Shown: positions 46,628 through 56,833, counted from the first letter of the stretch. The stretch is 57,736 bases of DNA from Bdellovibrionales bacterium (GCA_020630675.1 JAHDIR010000016.1:1-57736); one strand, 5' to 3'. The notes: generated by a model from the letters alone, not told the origin. Program-made: numbers and translations.

Positions 46628-47806
46628 ATGGATATTAATAAAATTCGTCAAGAAACACCTGGTGTAAAAAACTGTGTGCACTTTAATAATGCAGGAGCCT
46701 CCTTTAGCCCTCAAATCGTTTTAAAAACAGTTTTGCAACATTTACAACACGAGCAACTCATTGGTGGTTATGAGGCCGCCGAAGCCGCCCACTTACAAAT
46801 TCAAGATTTTTACATTCATGCGGCAAAAGTGATTGGTGCCGAGGCATCAGAAATTGCCTTTGCTGAGAGTGCAACGCGAGCTTGGCAGATCATCTTTTAC
46901 AGTATTGACTTTAATGAAGGTGATGAAATTTTAACAACACGTTCTGAGTATGTGAGTAACTATTTAGCGATGCTAGATTTACAAAATAAAAGAGGAGTAA
47001 CAATTAAAGTCATTCCTGATGACCAAAATGGTTTAGTTGACCTTGAGGCTCTTGAAAAAAGCATTTCGTCTAAAACTAAACTAGTAACAATCACTCATAT
47101 ACCAACAAGTAATGGTTTAATTCATCCAATTGAAGAGGTCGGCAGAATCACGCAAAAACATGGTGTTTTGTATTTTCTCGATGCTTGTCAGTCTTTAGGA
47201 CAAATAGAGGTGGATGTAAAAAAAGTAAAATGTGACTTCTTGTGTGCAACTGGGCGTAAATATTTACGAGGCCCAAGAGGAACTGGTTTTTTGTACATTA
47301 AAAAAAATCATATAGAAAAGATGAACCCAGTGTTTATTTCTTACCCTGCCGCCAGTTGGCCATCAATCAATAGCTTTAAACTCGATTCCAGCGCTAAACG
47401 TTTTGAAAACTGGGAAAGAAGCTATGCCAATCAATTAGGGTTATCGCAAGCTTTGGCTTATTATTTACAAGTTGGGCCTAAGGCCATCCAAGATCGCGTA
47501 ACCCAACTAGGAGCTTTTTTACGAACTGAATTAGATAACTTACCACAAGTAAAAGTTTACGATCGAGGACGTATTAAGTCTGGATTAGTTACTTTTACCG
47601 GAAGCTTCGATAATGCTAAAATGAACAAATACCTTAGGCATCATCAAATAAATATTTCTGTTTCTCATATTGGTCATGCTCGCTTAGATTTACAGCCTTT
47701 AAAGCTGATGAGTGTTTGTCGGGCTTCTGTGCATTATTATAATACTGAAGAGGAAATTGATCAGTTCATAAGTCGCTTAAAAGCTGGGCTTTTGGAGTTG
47801 GGATAA
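46628..47806 (+). CDS. Class V aminotransferase, cysteine-desulfurase-like
   Basis: 392 residues. VHFNNAGASFSP is the N-terminal signature, and ITHIPTSNGLIHPIEEVGRI with FLDACQSLGQIEVDV forms the PLP-binding region. Lys in ATGRKYLRGPRGTGFLYI is the expected Schiff-base lysine. Length about 390 fits. The group includes desulfurases, isopenicillin epimerases and kynureninase-like enzymes. I see no clear loop Cys as in IscS/SufS, so desulfurase activity is uncertain. It heads a cluster with an alpha/beta hydrolase 56 bases on. Confidence 0.85.
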   Translation: MDINKIRQETPGVKNCVHFNNAGASFSPQIVLKTVLQHLQHEQLIGGYEAAEAAHLQIQDFYIHAAKVIGAEASEIAFAESATRAWQIIFYSIDFNEGDEILTTRSEYVSNYLAMLDLQNKRGVTIKVIPDDQNGLVDLEALEKSISSKTKLVTITHIPTSNGLIHPIEEVGRITQKHGVLYFLDACQSLGQIEVDVKKVKCDFLCATGRKYLRGPRGTGFLYIKKNHIEKMNPVFISYPAASWPSINSFKLDSSAKRFENWERSYANQLGLSQALAYYLQVGPKAIQDRVTQLGAFLRTELDNLPQVKVYDRGRIKSGLVTFTGSFDNAKMNKYLRHHQINISVSHIGHARLDLQPLKLMSVCRASVHYYNTEEEIDQFISRLKAGLLELG

Positions 47807-47862
47807 ACTGTTTATTTCCTTTTCTAGACAATAAAATAGAGAGCATATATAGTGCCCAAACT

Positions 47863-48687
47863 ATGAATTCTTTGGTTAAAAAATTGATTCCTTTTTTTAT
47901 AAATAAATTATCGGTGCTCAGCCCTTACCTAGCTTCTCGTTGTGCTTTTGAGCTATTTTGCCGTCCTGTGAAAACTAATCGTGCTCCTCAAGAAAAAGAT
48001 TTTTGGCAAAGTGGTGTAGATTTAAATTTACCTTCGGGCCGAGCTGCGAAATCTTGGGGGGAAGGCCCTATGGTTTGGTTGTTGCATGGGTGGGGATCTC
48101 GTGGTTCCACATTTTACAAAATAGTCCCTGATTTTGTAAAAGCAGGTTTTCAGGTCGTGGCTTGGGATGGTCCGGCTCATGGTGACTCCCCAGAAAAAAA
48201 AGTGAATATCATTAAGTATGCCCAGGCAGTGGCCGATGATCTAAAGTTTGCAACCAGTGAAAAAAAATTAGTGGCTGTGGTAGGACACTCTTTTGGAGGA
48301 GCTTCATTAGCTGTTTTAAATCGCTTCATGACTTTGCCAACTCATTTAGTTATTATTGGTTCGCCCACAGAAATTCCGATTGTTTTTAGTAACTTTAAAA
48401 GGCTTATTCGTTTGGGAGATAGAGCATTTGAGTTAATGGTGGCAAAAGCCGAAAAAATTATTGGCGGTTCTATCTCTAGTACCAGCCTTTTAGGAAATGA
48501 CCTCTCCAAGCAAACCAAGGTTTTAATTATACATGATGAAAAAGATAAAGAAGTGCCTTTTCAACGTTTTGAAAAATTAAAAAATACTTGGTCTGGCGGT
48601 GAATTTTATTCCACCCAAGGCCTTGGCCATCGACGAATTATTAAAAGCTCATTAGTGGCAAAAAAGATTATTGGGTTTATTCAATGA
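47863..48687 (+). CDS. Alpha/beta hydrolase
   Basis: 274 residues. The oxyanion region is LLHGWGSRGSTF (73-84), the nucleophile elbow is GHSFGG with Ser143, an acid DEKDKEVPF lies near 230 and His is in LGHRR near 250, in the right order for a hydrolase triad. WDGPAHGDS follows the second strand as in esterases. No signal peptide. Substrate unknown. Its stop overlaps the ATP-grasp gene by four bases (ATGA), so the two enzymes may act in sequence or together. Confidence 0.88.
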   Translation: MNSLVKKLIPFFINKLSVLSPYLASRCAFELFCRPVKTNRAPQEKDFWQSGVDLNLPSGRAAKSWGEGPMVWLLHGWGSRGSTFYKIVPDFVKAGFQVVAWDGPAHGDSPEKKVNIIKYAQAVADDLKFATSEKKLVAVVGHSFGGASLAVLNRFMTLPTHLVIIGSPTEIPIVFSNFKRLIRLGDRAFELMVAKAEKIIGGSISSTSLLGNDLSKQTKVLIIHDEKDKEVPFQRFEKLKNTWSGGEFYSTQGLGHRRIIKSSLVAKKIIGFIQ

Positions 48688-49538
48688 AAATTAGCTTAGT
48701 CACATGTAACAAATTGTTGTTAGGCACTAACGATGATCAACTGCTAGCCGCTGAACTTTGTCGTCGCGGACACCATGTTGAATTTAAAGTTTGGTCCGAT
48801 AATAGTATTAATTGGAAACATTTTGACGTCATTGTATTGCGCTCAACTTGGGATTACTGTGAGCATTTATCTGATTTTTTAAAATGGGCAAAGTCTGTTG
48901 AGAGTCACTCGTTACTTTTAAACTCTTCTCAAACGTTATCATGGAATCATGAAAAAAAATATTTATTAGAGCTTGCTGAAAAAAACATATCAGTGGTGCC
49001 GACTAAAATATTTTCAAGTTCTGAAAGTAAAGATCCCTTTGATTTACTTAAGTTATATCCGCAAATTGTTTTAAAGCCTGAGGTTTCGGCTTCGGCCAAA
49101 AATACTTTTAAAGTGCAAAGTGAAGAACAGGTGCGCAGTGCGGTTAAAAGTATTACAGCTCACTCTCGTGTTATAGCTCAGCCCTTTATTTCCTCTGTAG
49201 CTAAAGAAGGGGAGGTTTCTCTAGTTTTTGTATATGATAAAAGTTGGTCTTACTCCCATGCCGTTCAAAAAATACCTAAGGCCAATGATTTTCGTGTGCA
49301 GTCTGAACATGGTGGTTCGGTGCAAGACTTTATTCCTTCTGTAGAATTGATAAATTTTAGCTATCAAGCCCTCAGCTGTGTTCCTGGACGTTGTTTGTTA
49401 GCTCGCGTTGATATAGTCAATTGGTGGCAACAGCCTCTGATTATGGAAATAGAGCTGATAGAGCCAGAGCTATTTTTTAGGTGTTCAAAAAAGGGAACTC
49501 AAAAAGTAGTTCAAGCTATAGAAAACAGTTTAAGTTAA
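48684..49538 (+). CDS. ATP-grasp domain protein (RimK/DcsG-like)
   Basis: 284 residues. DVIVLRSTWDYCEHLSDFL is typical of ATP-grasp enzymes of the DcsG type, with IVLKPEVSASAKNTF (phosphate-loop region), then RVIAQPFISSVAKEGEVSLVF and ARVDIVN and IEIELIEPELFF in the metal-binding end (EIELIEPELF). These enzymes join a carboxylate to an amine or similar nucleophile using ATP. DcsG acts in D-cycloserine synthesis, but nothing here shows that product. Coupled to the alpha/beta hydrolase; its stop overlaps the convergent GNAT stop. Confidence 0.8.
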   Translation: MKISLVTCNKLLLGTNDDQLLAAELCRRGHHVEFKVWSDNSINWKHFDVIVLRSTWDYCEHLSDFLKWAKSVESHSLLLNSSQTLSWNHEKKYLLELAEKNISVVPTKIFSSSESKDPFDLLKLYPQIVLKPEVSASAKNTFKVQSEEQVRSAVKSITAHSRVIAQPFISSVAKEGEVSLVFVYDKSWSYSHAVQKIPKANDFRVQSEHGGSVQDFIPSVELINFSYQALSCVPGRCLLARVDIVNWWQQPLIMEIELIEPELFFRCSKKGTQKVVQAIENSLS

Positions 49539-50065
49539 TCTTCGTAGTTGTATATTTCGTACCGGTAACAGTCTCTGAGTTCGCCGCCAATGTTTAAGTG
49601 TTTTTCTATAACACCTGTTTTGGTCATACCAATGTTTTCTAAGACTTTAATGGAGGCTTTGTTGCGAACATCACAAGTAGCATAAATAACCGTAAGATCT
49701 AAATGATGAAAACCAAAATAAATTAAAGCTAAAGAGGCCTCAGTGGCATAGCCTAACTTTTGATGGTCAGGGTGAACTGAGTAACCTAAAGAACCCACTC
49801 GGCTTCTGCGAGCCTCTTTTTTTAAAGAACAACATCCCACCATAAGCTCATTACTTTCTTGTAAACAGATAGCTAAGTTAAATTGATAGCGTGGGTCTTT
49901 TTTTGATTGATTAATACAAAGTTGAATAAAATCAGTGGTGTCTTTTTCACTATTAGGACCCCAAACATCAAACTGAGAAAAGTCAGGTAGGGAAGCATAA
50001 GAGTGAACGCTTTTAAAGTCAGATTTTTTTAAATTTCTTAGTAAAAGTCTTTCAGTTTCTAACAT
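49535..50065 (-). CDS. GNAT-family N-acetyltransferase (paralogue of the gene at 5912-6439)
   Basis: 176 residues. MLETERLLLRNLKKSDF is a RimJ/RimL-type start. The acetyl-CoA site is HPDHQKLGYATEASLAL, followed by IYATCDVRNKASIKVLENIGM. It shares FSQFDVWGPN, RYQFNLA and IYATCDxRNxAS with the GNAT near 6 kb, so a duplication or a repeated transfer. Substrate unknown. Convergent with the ATP-grasp gene: the two stops overlap by four bases. Confidence 0.87.
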   Translation of the reverse strand: MLETERLLLRNLKKSDFKSVHSYASLPDFSQFDVWGPNSEKDTTDFIQLCINQSKKDPRYQFNLAICLQESNELMVGCCSLKKEARRSRVGSLGYSVHPDHQKLGYATEASLALIYFGFHHLDLTVIYATCDVRNKASIKVLENIGMTKTGVIEKHLNIGGELRDCYRYEIYNYED

Positions 50066-50361
50066 AAATTAAAACCTTGTGGTTGCAATATTTACAATGT
50101 TTATAGCAAAGCCATCTATAAAAAGAAACAGGTAATATGTTCTGGTGGGGCTGTGTCGCAGGTCATGAAGCTTTATGAATTGATGTTCATATTAAATTGA
50201 AAGGGGCTTGTTTTGAAGTTGTGATTTTATAATTTTTTTTATAGTTTTGGGCTCGCTGAAGTTTCGCAGACAAAAGTCTGTTTATAGTCTCTGGTCTAGT
50301 GAAAGTCGAGAGAGCTTTAAATTAATATTATTAACTTTAAAATAAATATACACTGGTTTTT
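50066..50361. other. Intergenic region before the methyltransferase gene
   Basis: About 295 bases with no gene. A short hairpin CAGAC-AAAA-GTCTG (50267-50280) is followed by TTTAT. It must hold the divergent promoters of the GNAT and methyltransferase genes. No other structure. Confidence 0.35.
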
Positions 50362-51168
50362 ATGAGCAATTATTTACATGGCTATTCATCAGAAGAACAA
50401 AAGAGACTGCTATATCAAGCAAAAATGACAGAAAATACCATTTATCAAGACGTTGATTTTTCTAATATCAAAGATGTTCTAGAGGTGGGTTGTGGTGTAG
50501 GAGCTCAAAGCGAAATTCTACTCAGAAGATATCCTGAGTTGAAGTTAACCTCTATTGATTTAAATGAAGCGCAAATTTCAGTGGCCAAAGAATATTTAAA
50601 AGGAAAGTCCTATTGTGATGGACGTTATGAAATTTCTAAAATGAACGCTGAATTTTTAGATTTTGGGGAGACTGAATTTGGTGGTGCATTTCTATGTTGG
50701 GTTTTGGAGCATGTTCCTTCACCTAAAAAAGTTTTATCTGAAGTTAGGCGAGTGCTTAGGCCTGGGTCTCCAGTATATATCACTGAAGTTATGAACTCCT
50801 CATTTTTTCTAGACCCTTACTCTCCTCATGTTTGGAAATATTGGATGGCTTTTAACGACTTTCAGTTAGAGCAAGCTGGTGACCCTTTTGTAGGTGCTAA
50901 ATTAGGCAACTTGTTACTTTCACAGGGTTATAAAAATATTCACACCAAAGTAAAGAATTGGCATTTTGATAAAAGAAATCCTCAAAACAGAACGCGATTT
51001 GTATCTTATTGGAAAGATCTAATGTTAAGTGCTTCGGATATTTTACTAAAGCACGGTTGTGTCAGTGAGGAAGATGTAGAGATGGTTAATAAAGAACTTA
51101 ACGACGTCAGTAGAAACCCAGACGCCGTATTCTCGTACTCATTTATGCAGGCACAAGCTGAAACTTAA
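50362..51168 (+). CDS. Class I SAM-dependent methyltransferase
   Basis: 268 residues. Motif I is VLEVGCGVGAQSEIL (near 38-52), with SIDLNEAQISVAKEYL (motif II) and GGAFLCWVLEHVPSPKKVLSEVRRVLRPG (here quoted as CWVLEHVPSP and VLRPG), the post-II region of the Methyltransf_11/UbiE type. The C-terminal 100 residues are a helical cap. Acceptor unknown. The ATG has no strong Shine-Dalgarno. Convergent with the GcvH-like gene. Confidence 0.87.
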   Translation: MSNYLHGYSSEEQKRLLYQAKMTENTIYQDVDFSNIKDVLEVGCGVGAQSEILLRRYPELKLTSIDLNEAQISVAKEYLKGKSYCDGRYEISKMNAEFLDFGETEFGGAFLCWVLEHVPSPKKVLSEVRRVLRPGSPVYITEVMNSSFFLDPYSPHVWKYWMAFNDFQLEQAGDPFVGAKLGNLLLSQGYKNIHTKVKNWHFDKRNPQNRTRFVSYWKDLMLSASDILLKHGCVSEEDVEMVNKELNDVSRNPDAVFSYSFMQAQAET

Positions 51169-51177
51169 ATATATGAT

Positions 51178-51537
51178 TTAATCGTCAGTTTCGAGCTCGT
51201 CTTCAAGGTTTCTGATATCTTCAACATTGTCGACTTCCATTTTGTAAAGCCAACCATCATTGTAACAGTCTTCTTTGATGAGTTGTGGGTCTTCAATAAC
51301 GGCTTCATTCACTTCTACAATATGCCCATCTAAAGGTGTGTAAAGGTTAATTGAGCCTTGCTCAGTTACAAGTTCACCACAAACCTCACCAGGTACGACG
51401 ATAGCTCCATCATCAGGAAGCTCAACGGTAAAATCGTCAAGCTCATCCACACCTGTTTCGTTTATGCCAACTGTGATAACGTCTTCGTTAATTTGTAACC
51501 ACAGGTAATCCATATAAGTTATTAAATCTTCGTTCAT
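51178..51537 (-). CDS. GcvH-like protein without the lipoyl lysine, in a gln cluster
   Basis: 119 residues from ATG at 51537 (GAGG six bases before; an ATG at 51549 is weaker). It aligns with glycine cleavage H protein: YLWLQINEDVITVGINETG, ELPDDGAIVVPGE, LYTPLDGHIVEVNEA, then DPQLIKEDCYNDGWLYKM. At the position of the lipoylated Lys (ESVKAASxxYxP in other GcvH) it has TEQGSINLYTP, with Gln60 in place of Lys and no nearby Lys, so it should not carry lipoate. It lies 40 bases downstream of glnA in the same direction. A role as a non-catalytic adaptor in nitrogen metabolism is possible but unproven. Confidence 0.7.
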   Translation of the reverse strand: MNEDLITYMDYLWLQINEDVITVGINETGVDELDDFTVELPDDGAIVVPGEVCGELVTEQGSINLYTPLDGHIVEVNEAVIEDPQLIKEDCYNDGWLYKMEVDNVEDIRNLEDELETDD

Positions 51538-51577
51538 TCTAAGCCTCATGTTTTCTCAGCCAGGAGAGTTCAAAATA

Positions 51578-52993
51578 TTATAAGTCGTAGTATAAATAAA
51601 ACTCATAAGGAGTAGGGCGTTGTTGTAGAGGTAAAATTTCACTTTCAAACTTATAAGTGATCCATGCTTCAATTAGTTCCTCAGTAAACACATCACCTTT
51701 TAGTAGGTAAGCATGACTTTGACGTAAATTGTTCAAGGCCTCCTCGAGGGTTGCGGGCACAGAAGGTACTTTGGCTGCTTCCTGAGGTGATAACCCGTAG
51801 ATGTCTTTTTCTAAAGGGTCGCCAGGGTTAATTTTATTTTGTACGCCATCAATTCCTGCCATTAAAAGAGCGGCAAAAGAAAGGTAGCCATTGGCGCTAG
51901 GGTCTGGTGTACGAAACTCAATGCGTTTAGCTTTTGGGCTTGGTCCAGAGTTAGGGATGCGAATGGCCGCAGAACGGTTACGGTAACTATAAGCTAATTT
52001 AACAGGGGCTTCAAAGCCTGGTACTAAACGCTTGTAACTGTTTGTCGATGGGTTGGTGAAGGCACAATTAGAGGGAGCATGTTTTAAAACTCCACCAATG
52101 TAGTTAATGGCCATTTCAGATAAGCCGGCGTATTTGTCTCCAGCAAAAAGAGGCTTTCCATCTTTCCACAAAGACATATGTGTATGCATACCAGAGCCAT
52201 TGTCACCAAAAATAGGCTTAGGCATAAAGGTCGCTGTTTTGTTGTGACGTCGAGCTACATTTTTTACAATGTACTTAAACCACATAAGTTCATCGGCCAT
52301 TAAAAGCATTGAGTTAAAGCGAACACCAATTTCACACTGGCCCGCTGTGCTGACCTCATGGTGCTGGCGCTCAACAACGATACCTACTTTTTCAAGTTCT
52401 AAACAAATTTCAGTTCTAATATCATGCAGGCTATCCGAAGGAAGAGTGGGAAAGTACCCTTCTTTGTGTCTTGGTTTATAGCCTAGGTTGTTGCCACCTT
52501 CGTGGCGCCCGGAATTCCAAGAGGCCTCATCGGAATCAACTTGGTAAAAACCTCCAGAAGCAGTTTGTTCATAACGAACATCATCAAATATAAAAAACTC
52601 AGCCTCGGGTCCAAAGTAGGCTGTGTCGGCAATGCCTGTTGATTTTAAGTAATTAATAGCTTTTTGGGCCACTTGCCTTGGATCTCTATTGTAAGGGGCT
52701 AGGGTATCGGGTTGAGCAATATCGCAAATCAAGCTCAAGGTAGGAACTTCCATGAAGGGATCAATTTTGGCAGTATTGGGGTCTGGAATTACGAGCATAT
52801 CGGACTCGCTTATACCTTTCCAGCCTCTAAGGGATGAGCCATCAAAGCCCAGGCCTTCCTCAAAAGTTTCTTCTGTAAGTTGATGTAGGGGGATAGCAAA
52901 ATGTTGCCACATGCCGGGTAGATCAATAAATTTCATATCGACCATTTTAACATTTTTTTCTTTAGCAAATTCTATGACTTGGGTTGGGGTCAT
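51578..52993 (-). CDS. glnA: Type I glutamine synthetase
   Basis: 471 residues, typical GlnA. Key motifs: [23 protein letters not shown] near 50, [20 protein letters not shown] (here as [13 protein letters not shown]), [17 protein letters not shown] and [10 protein letters not shown]. The loop IYGLSPQ near residue 397 contains the Tyr corresponding to the adenylylation site, so activity is likely regulated by GlnE. It condenses glutamate and ammonia using ATP. Preceded by a PII gene (43 bases) and followed by the GcvH-like gene. Confidence 0.97.
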   Translation of the reverse strand: MTPTQVIEFAKEKNVKMVDMKFIDLPGMWQHFAIPLHQLTEETFEEGLGFDGSSLRGWKGISESDMLVIPDPNTAKIDPFMEVPTLSLICDIAQPDTLAPYNRDPRQVAQKAINYLKSTGIADTAYFGPEAEFFIFDDVRYEQTASGGFYQVDSDEASWNSGRHEGGNNLGYKPRHKEGYFPTLPSDSLHDIRTEICLELEKVGIVVERQHHEVSTAGQCEIGVRFNSMLLMADELMWFKYIVKNVARRHNKTATFMPKPIFGDNGSGMHTHMSLWKDGKPLFAGDKYAGLSEMAINYIGGVLKHAPSNCAFTNPSTNSYKRLVPGFEAPVKLAYSYRNRSAAIRIPNSGPSPKAKRIEFRTPDPSANGYLSFAALLMAGIDGVQNKINPGDPLEKDIYGLSPQEAAKVPSVPATLEEALNNLRQSHAYLLKGDVFTEELIEAWITYKFESEILPLQQRPTPYEFYLYYDL

Positions 52994-53036
52994 AAGTTAT
53001 AGCTCCTTTTTTTTAGAAAGCGGGTTAAAAATAAAA

Positions 53037-53459
<423 letters not shown>

Positions 53460-53576
53460 TTACTAAAGAATTCATGGGCGGTTCAACATTCTTTATTTTA
53501 CAAACCTAAGCTAGGTTGGTAGACAAATTGAATCTGTCTTTACTAACGCATCTGGGCGCCTTTTCTGGGAGTTATT

Positions 53577-54047
53577 TTGAACCGAGATACTTTTTTTAAT
53601 ATTGTTTTGATTGAGCCGGAAATCCCTCAAAATACTGGTAATATTGGCCGGGTCTGTGTGGGGTTTAACTGTCATTTGCATCTTATTGGACCCTTAGGCT
53701 TTGAACTGACTGATAAAAACGTAAAACGAGCAGGTTTAGATTACTGGCCGCACCTTTCTTTGACCCAGTACGAAAATTGGCAAGAGTTTTTACCTACTGT
53801 GAATAAAAATATTTCAAATATGTACTTCATGACCACCAAGTCTCAAACCTCTCTGTATCATAAAAATTTCAAAAAGGGAGATTGGTTTCTTTTTGGGAAG
53901 GAAACCAAGGGGATTGATGAGGGAGTCCTTGCTGAATATTCCAGCCAAAACCTAACAATCCCTTTTCCGGGGCAGGTCCGAAGCTTTAACCTCGCCAACT
54001 CTGTTTCCATCGTGGCCTCTGAGGCCGTGAGACAACTAGACTTATAG
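53577..54047 (+). CDS. trmL: tRNA (cytidine/uridine-34 2'-O)-methyltransferase
   Basis: 156 residues, correct size for TrmL (YibK). SPOUT motifs: EPEIPQNTGNIGRVCVGF (motif 1), WFLFGKETKGIDEGVL (motif 2) and SFNLANSVSIVASEAVRQ (motif 3, trefoil knot). It methylates the wobble-base ribose of tRNA-Leu. Start is TTG at 53577 after GGGAG. It is divergent from glnB and 58 bases before secA, so it may be co-transcribed with it. Confidence 0.93.
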   Translation: MNRDTFFNIVLIEPEIPQNTGNIGRVCVGFNCHLHLIGPLGFELTDKNVKRAGLDYWPHLSLTQYENWQEFLPTVNKNISNMYFMTTKSQTSLYHKNFKKGDWFLFGKETKGIDEGVLAEYSSQNLTIPFPGQVRSFNLANSVSIVASEAVRQLDL

Positions 54048-54105
54048 AAAAAAGGTCAAAATTCAGAATTGAATCCCCTTTGGATAAGGAGTAGACTAGT
54101 TCACT

Positions 54106-56784
54106 ATGGATTTAAATGTACTTAAAAAATTATTCGGAACCAAACACGAACGCGACTTAAAATTAATGCGTCCAATGGTTAATGCTGTCAACGACCTTGA
54201 GTCTAAAATAAAACCTTTAACAGATGCCCAATTACAGGCTAAAACGGCTTACTTCAGAGAAAAGCTCGACCAAGGAGCTTCGCTGGATGATATTCAAGTA
54301 GAAGCCTTTGCTGTTTGTCGTGAAGCGGCCTGGAGGCAACTGGGCATGCGTCACTATGATGTTCAGTTAATTGGTGGCTATTGTCTTCATCAAGGAAAAA
54401 TTGCCGAAATGAGAACGGGGGAAGGTAAAACTCTCGTGGCGACTTTACCCACATATCTCAATGGTATTTCCGGAAAAGGTGTTCATGTAGTTACTGTAAA
54501 TGATTACTTAGCTAAACGTGATTGTGAGTGGATGGGGCAGGTTTATCGCTGGTTGGGTTTAACTACGGGAACCATCAGTAACGACCTTACCGACCAGCAA
54601 CGAAAAATCGCATATGGAGCCGATATTACTTATGCGACAAATAACGAGCTGGGTTTTGATTATTTGCGCGATAATATGAAGTTTGATTTGGCAGACTACG
54701 TTCAGCGCCCCCTAAACTACGCACTTATTGATGAATGTGATTCTATTTTAATCGATGAGGCCAGAACACCTTTGATTATTTCAGGCCCCTCTGAAGACTC
54801 CACAGAAAAGTACTATGAAATTAATAAAATTATTCCTCACTTAAAGTTAGAAGAGCACTTTACCATGGAAGAGAAATCCAAAACGGTTTCTTTAACAGAA
54901 GAAGGCAACCACAAGGCTGAAGAACTTTTAGGTGTAAATAACCTTTATGATCCAGAGCATATCGCCACGGTTCATCAAATTTATCAGGGTTTAAAAGCTT
55001 ACCATCTTTTTCATGTTGATAAAGACTATATGGTTAAAGATGGCGAGATTGTTATTGTTGATGAGTTCACAGGCCGTTTAATGTCGGGGCGTCGCTGGAG
55101 CGAAGGTTTGCACCAAGCTATTGAAGCCAAAGAAGGAATCACCATTAAAGGTGAAAACCAAACCCTTGCTTCTATTACTTTTCAAAATTATTTCCGTATG
55201 TACAATAAGCTTTCTGGAATGACTGGAACTGCCGAAACCGAAGCTGTCGAATTTAAAAAGATTTATGACTTAGATGTTTTAGTGATTCCCACAAATAAGC
55301 CGATTCAAAGAAAAGACAACGAAGACGTAATTTACAAAACAGATAATGCCAAATATATGGCTATTGCAAAAGATATCAAAGAGCGCTCTAAAACTGGCCA
55401 ACCTGTTTTGGTTGGAACCGTAAGTATTGAACGTTCAGAAAGAATTAGCCAATTGTTAAAAAAAGAAGGTGTGACTCATAATATTCTAAATGCCAAACAC
55501 CATGAAAGAGAAGCTGAAATTGTGTCTCAAGCAGGTGCAAAGGGTTCGATAACCATAGCTACCAATATGGCCGGGCGAGGAACTGATATTGTTTTAGGTG
55601 GAAACCCTGAATTTTTGGCCAAACGTGAGTTTAAAGAAGACTGGACTGAAGAGCAAAAAAATGAGTGCTTAGCTAAATATGAAAAGCTTTGTCAGGAAGG
55701 TAAGGATCACGTCTTAAAAGCAGGCGGGTTATGTATTATTGGTACCGAACGTCATGAGTCTCGTCGTATTGATAATCAGTTACGTGGACGTGCTGGTCGT
55801 CAAGGTGACCCCGGTGAATCTTCTTTTTATTTATCTCTCGAAGATGATCTTATGAGAATTTTCAACGGCGAACGCTTACAAAAAATTATGACGACCTTAA
55901 ATGTTCCTGAAGATGAGCCAATTACGGCCAAGATGGTGAGTAGAGCTATCGAAGGGGCTCAGAAAAAAGTGGAAGGTCATCACTTCGACGTTAGAAAGCA
56001 TCTGTTAGAGTATGACGATATCATGAATCAACAACGTAAAAATGTTTATTCTATGAGAAGAATGGCTCTGGAAGATGGGAATATGGACCGTCTTATTTTA
56101 GATATGCTTGGCGATGTCACATCAGATATTCTTGACCGTTACGCCAACCCTGAGGTGAAAACGTCTCAGTGGGATATTTCGGGAATGAATACGGCTTTGG
56201 TGGCCCAGTTTGGTGTTCAGTTTGATGTCGAAAAAGCAAAAACTTTGGAAACAACAGAGCTAACCTCTTATGTGAGTGAGTTAGTTAAAGTTGCTTTTGA
56301 ACAACAAAAAGAAGCTTTGGGTGAGTACTTTGATCAAGTTCAAAAAATGGTTTTATTACAAACCATTGATCAGCGTTGGAAAGAGCATTTATCATTAATT
56401 GATCACTTAAAAGAAGGAATTAACCTACGAGCTTATGCGCAAAAAGATCCTTTGATTGAATACAAAAAAGAAGCCTTTAAAGCCTATGATCGACTCAATG
56501 ATTTAATGAAAGCCGAAACCATTGAAAAATTATTTAAAATTCAATTGGTTGAAAGGGATGAAAACTTATCTGAGAGAATGTTAGGAGATAATAACTTAGA
56601 TAACCTAGATTATGAGGGCGGAGATGAGCCAGAGCAGTTTTCTGGTCAAATGTCTTCGGCACAACAATCTTCTTCTCAAGGTTCGCAAATGCAGTTTAAC
56701 CGAGGGGAGCGAGGGCGACCTGAGGAAAAGTTAAATCGTGCCGAGCGCCGACGACGTGAAAAGGCCGCCAAAAGACGCCGCTGA
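54106..56784 (+). CDS. secA: Preprotein translocase ATPase subunit
   Basis: 892 residues. NBD1 has Walker A MRTGEGKTLVATLPT (102-116) and ALIDECDSILIDEARTPLI (Walker B/DEAD). NBD2 has ATNMAGRGTDIVLGG and RGRAGRQGDPGESSFYLS. The helical scaffold and wing domains are complete. The C-terminus ends in a basic tail (RAERRRREKAAKRRR) and lacks the CxCxSGxxxxxCH zinc motif that binds SecB in many SecA proteins. It drives Sec-dependent export of the many exported proteins here. Confidence 0.98.
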   Translation: MDLNVLKKLFGTKHERDLKLMRPMVNAVNDLESKIKPLTDAQLQAKTAYFREKLDQGASLDDIQVEAFAVCREAAWRQLGMRHYDVQLIGGYCLHQGKIAEMRTGEGKTLVATLPTYLNGISGKGVHVVTVNDYLAKRDCEWMGQVYRWLGLTTGTISNDLTDQQRKIAYGADITYATNNELGFDYLRDNMKFDLADYVQRPLNYALIDECDSILIDEARTPLIISGPSEDSTEKYYEINKIIPHLKLEEHFTMEEKSKTVSLTEEGNHKAEELLGVNNLYDPEHIATVHQIYQGLKAYHLFHVDKDYMVKDGEIVIVDEFTGRLMSGRRWSEGLHQAIEAKEGITIKGENQTLASITFQNYFRMYNKLSGMTGTAETEAVEFKKIYDLDVLVIPTNKPIQRKDNEDVIYKTDNAKYMAIAKDIKERSKTGQPVLVGTVSIERSERISQLLKKEGVTHNILNAKHHEREAEIVSQAGAKGSITIATNMAGRGTDIVLGGNPEFLAKREFKEDWTEEQKNECLAKYEKLCQEGKDHVLKAGGLCIIGTERHESRRIDNQLRGRAGRQGDPGESSFYLSLEDDLMRIFNGERLQKIMTTLNVPEDEPITAKMVSRAIEGAQKKVEGHHFDVRKHLLEYDDIMNQQRKNVYSMRRMALEDGNMDRLILDMLGDVTSDILDRYANPEVKTSQWDISGMNTALVAQFGVQFDVEKAKTLETTELTSYVSELVKVAFEQQKEALGEYFDQVQKMVLLQTIDQRWKEHLSLIDHLKEGINLRAYAQKDPLIEYKKEAFKAYDRLNDLMKAETIEKLFKIQLVERDENLSERMLGDNNLDNLDYEGGDEPEQFSGQMSSAQQSSSQGSQMQFNRGERGRPEEKLNRAERRRREKAAKRRR

Positions 56785-56801
56785 ATAAATCACTCATTTA
56801 A

Positions 56802-56833
56802 TCACCGGTAGTTTGCTCTTTAATTACCGGTGA
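56802..56833. terminator. Hairpin after secA, possible bidirectional terminator
   Basis: A perfect 9-bp stem TCACCGGTA (56802-56810) with TACCGGTGA (56825-56833), 14-base loop. It is followed by GTTCTGTT, only partly T-rich, so it may be a weak terminator or act in both directions with the convergent gene at 56891. Confidence 0.5.
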
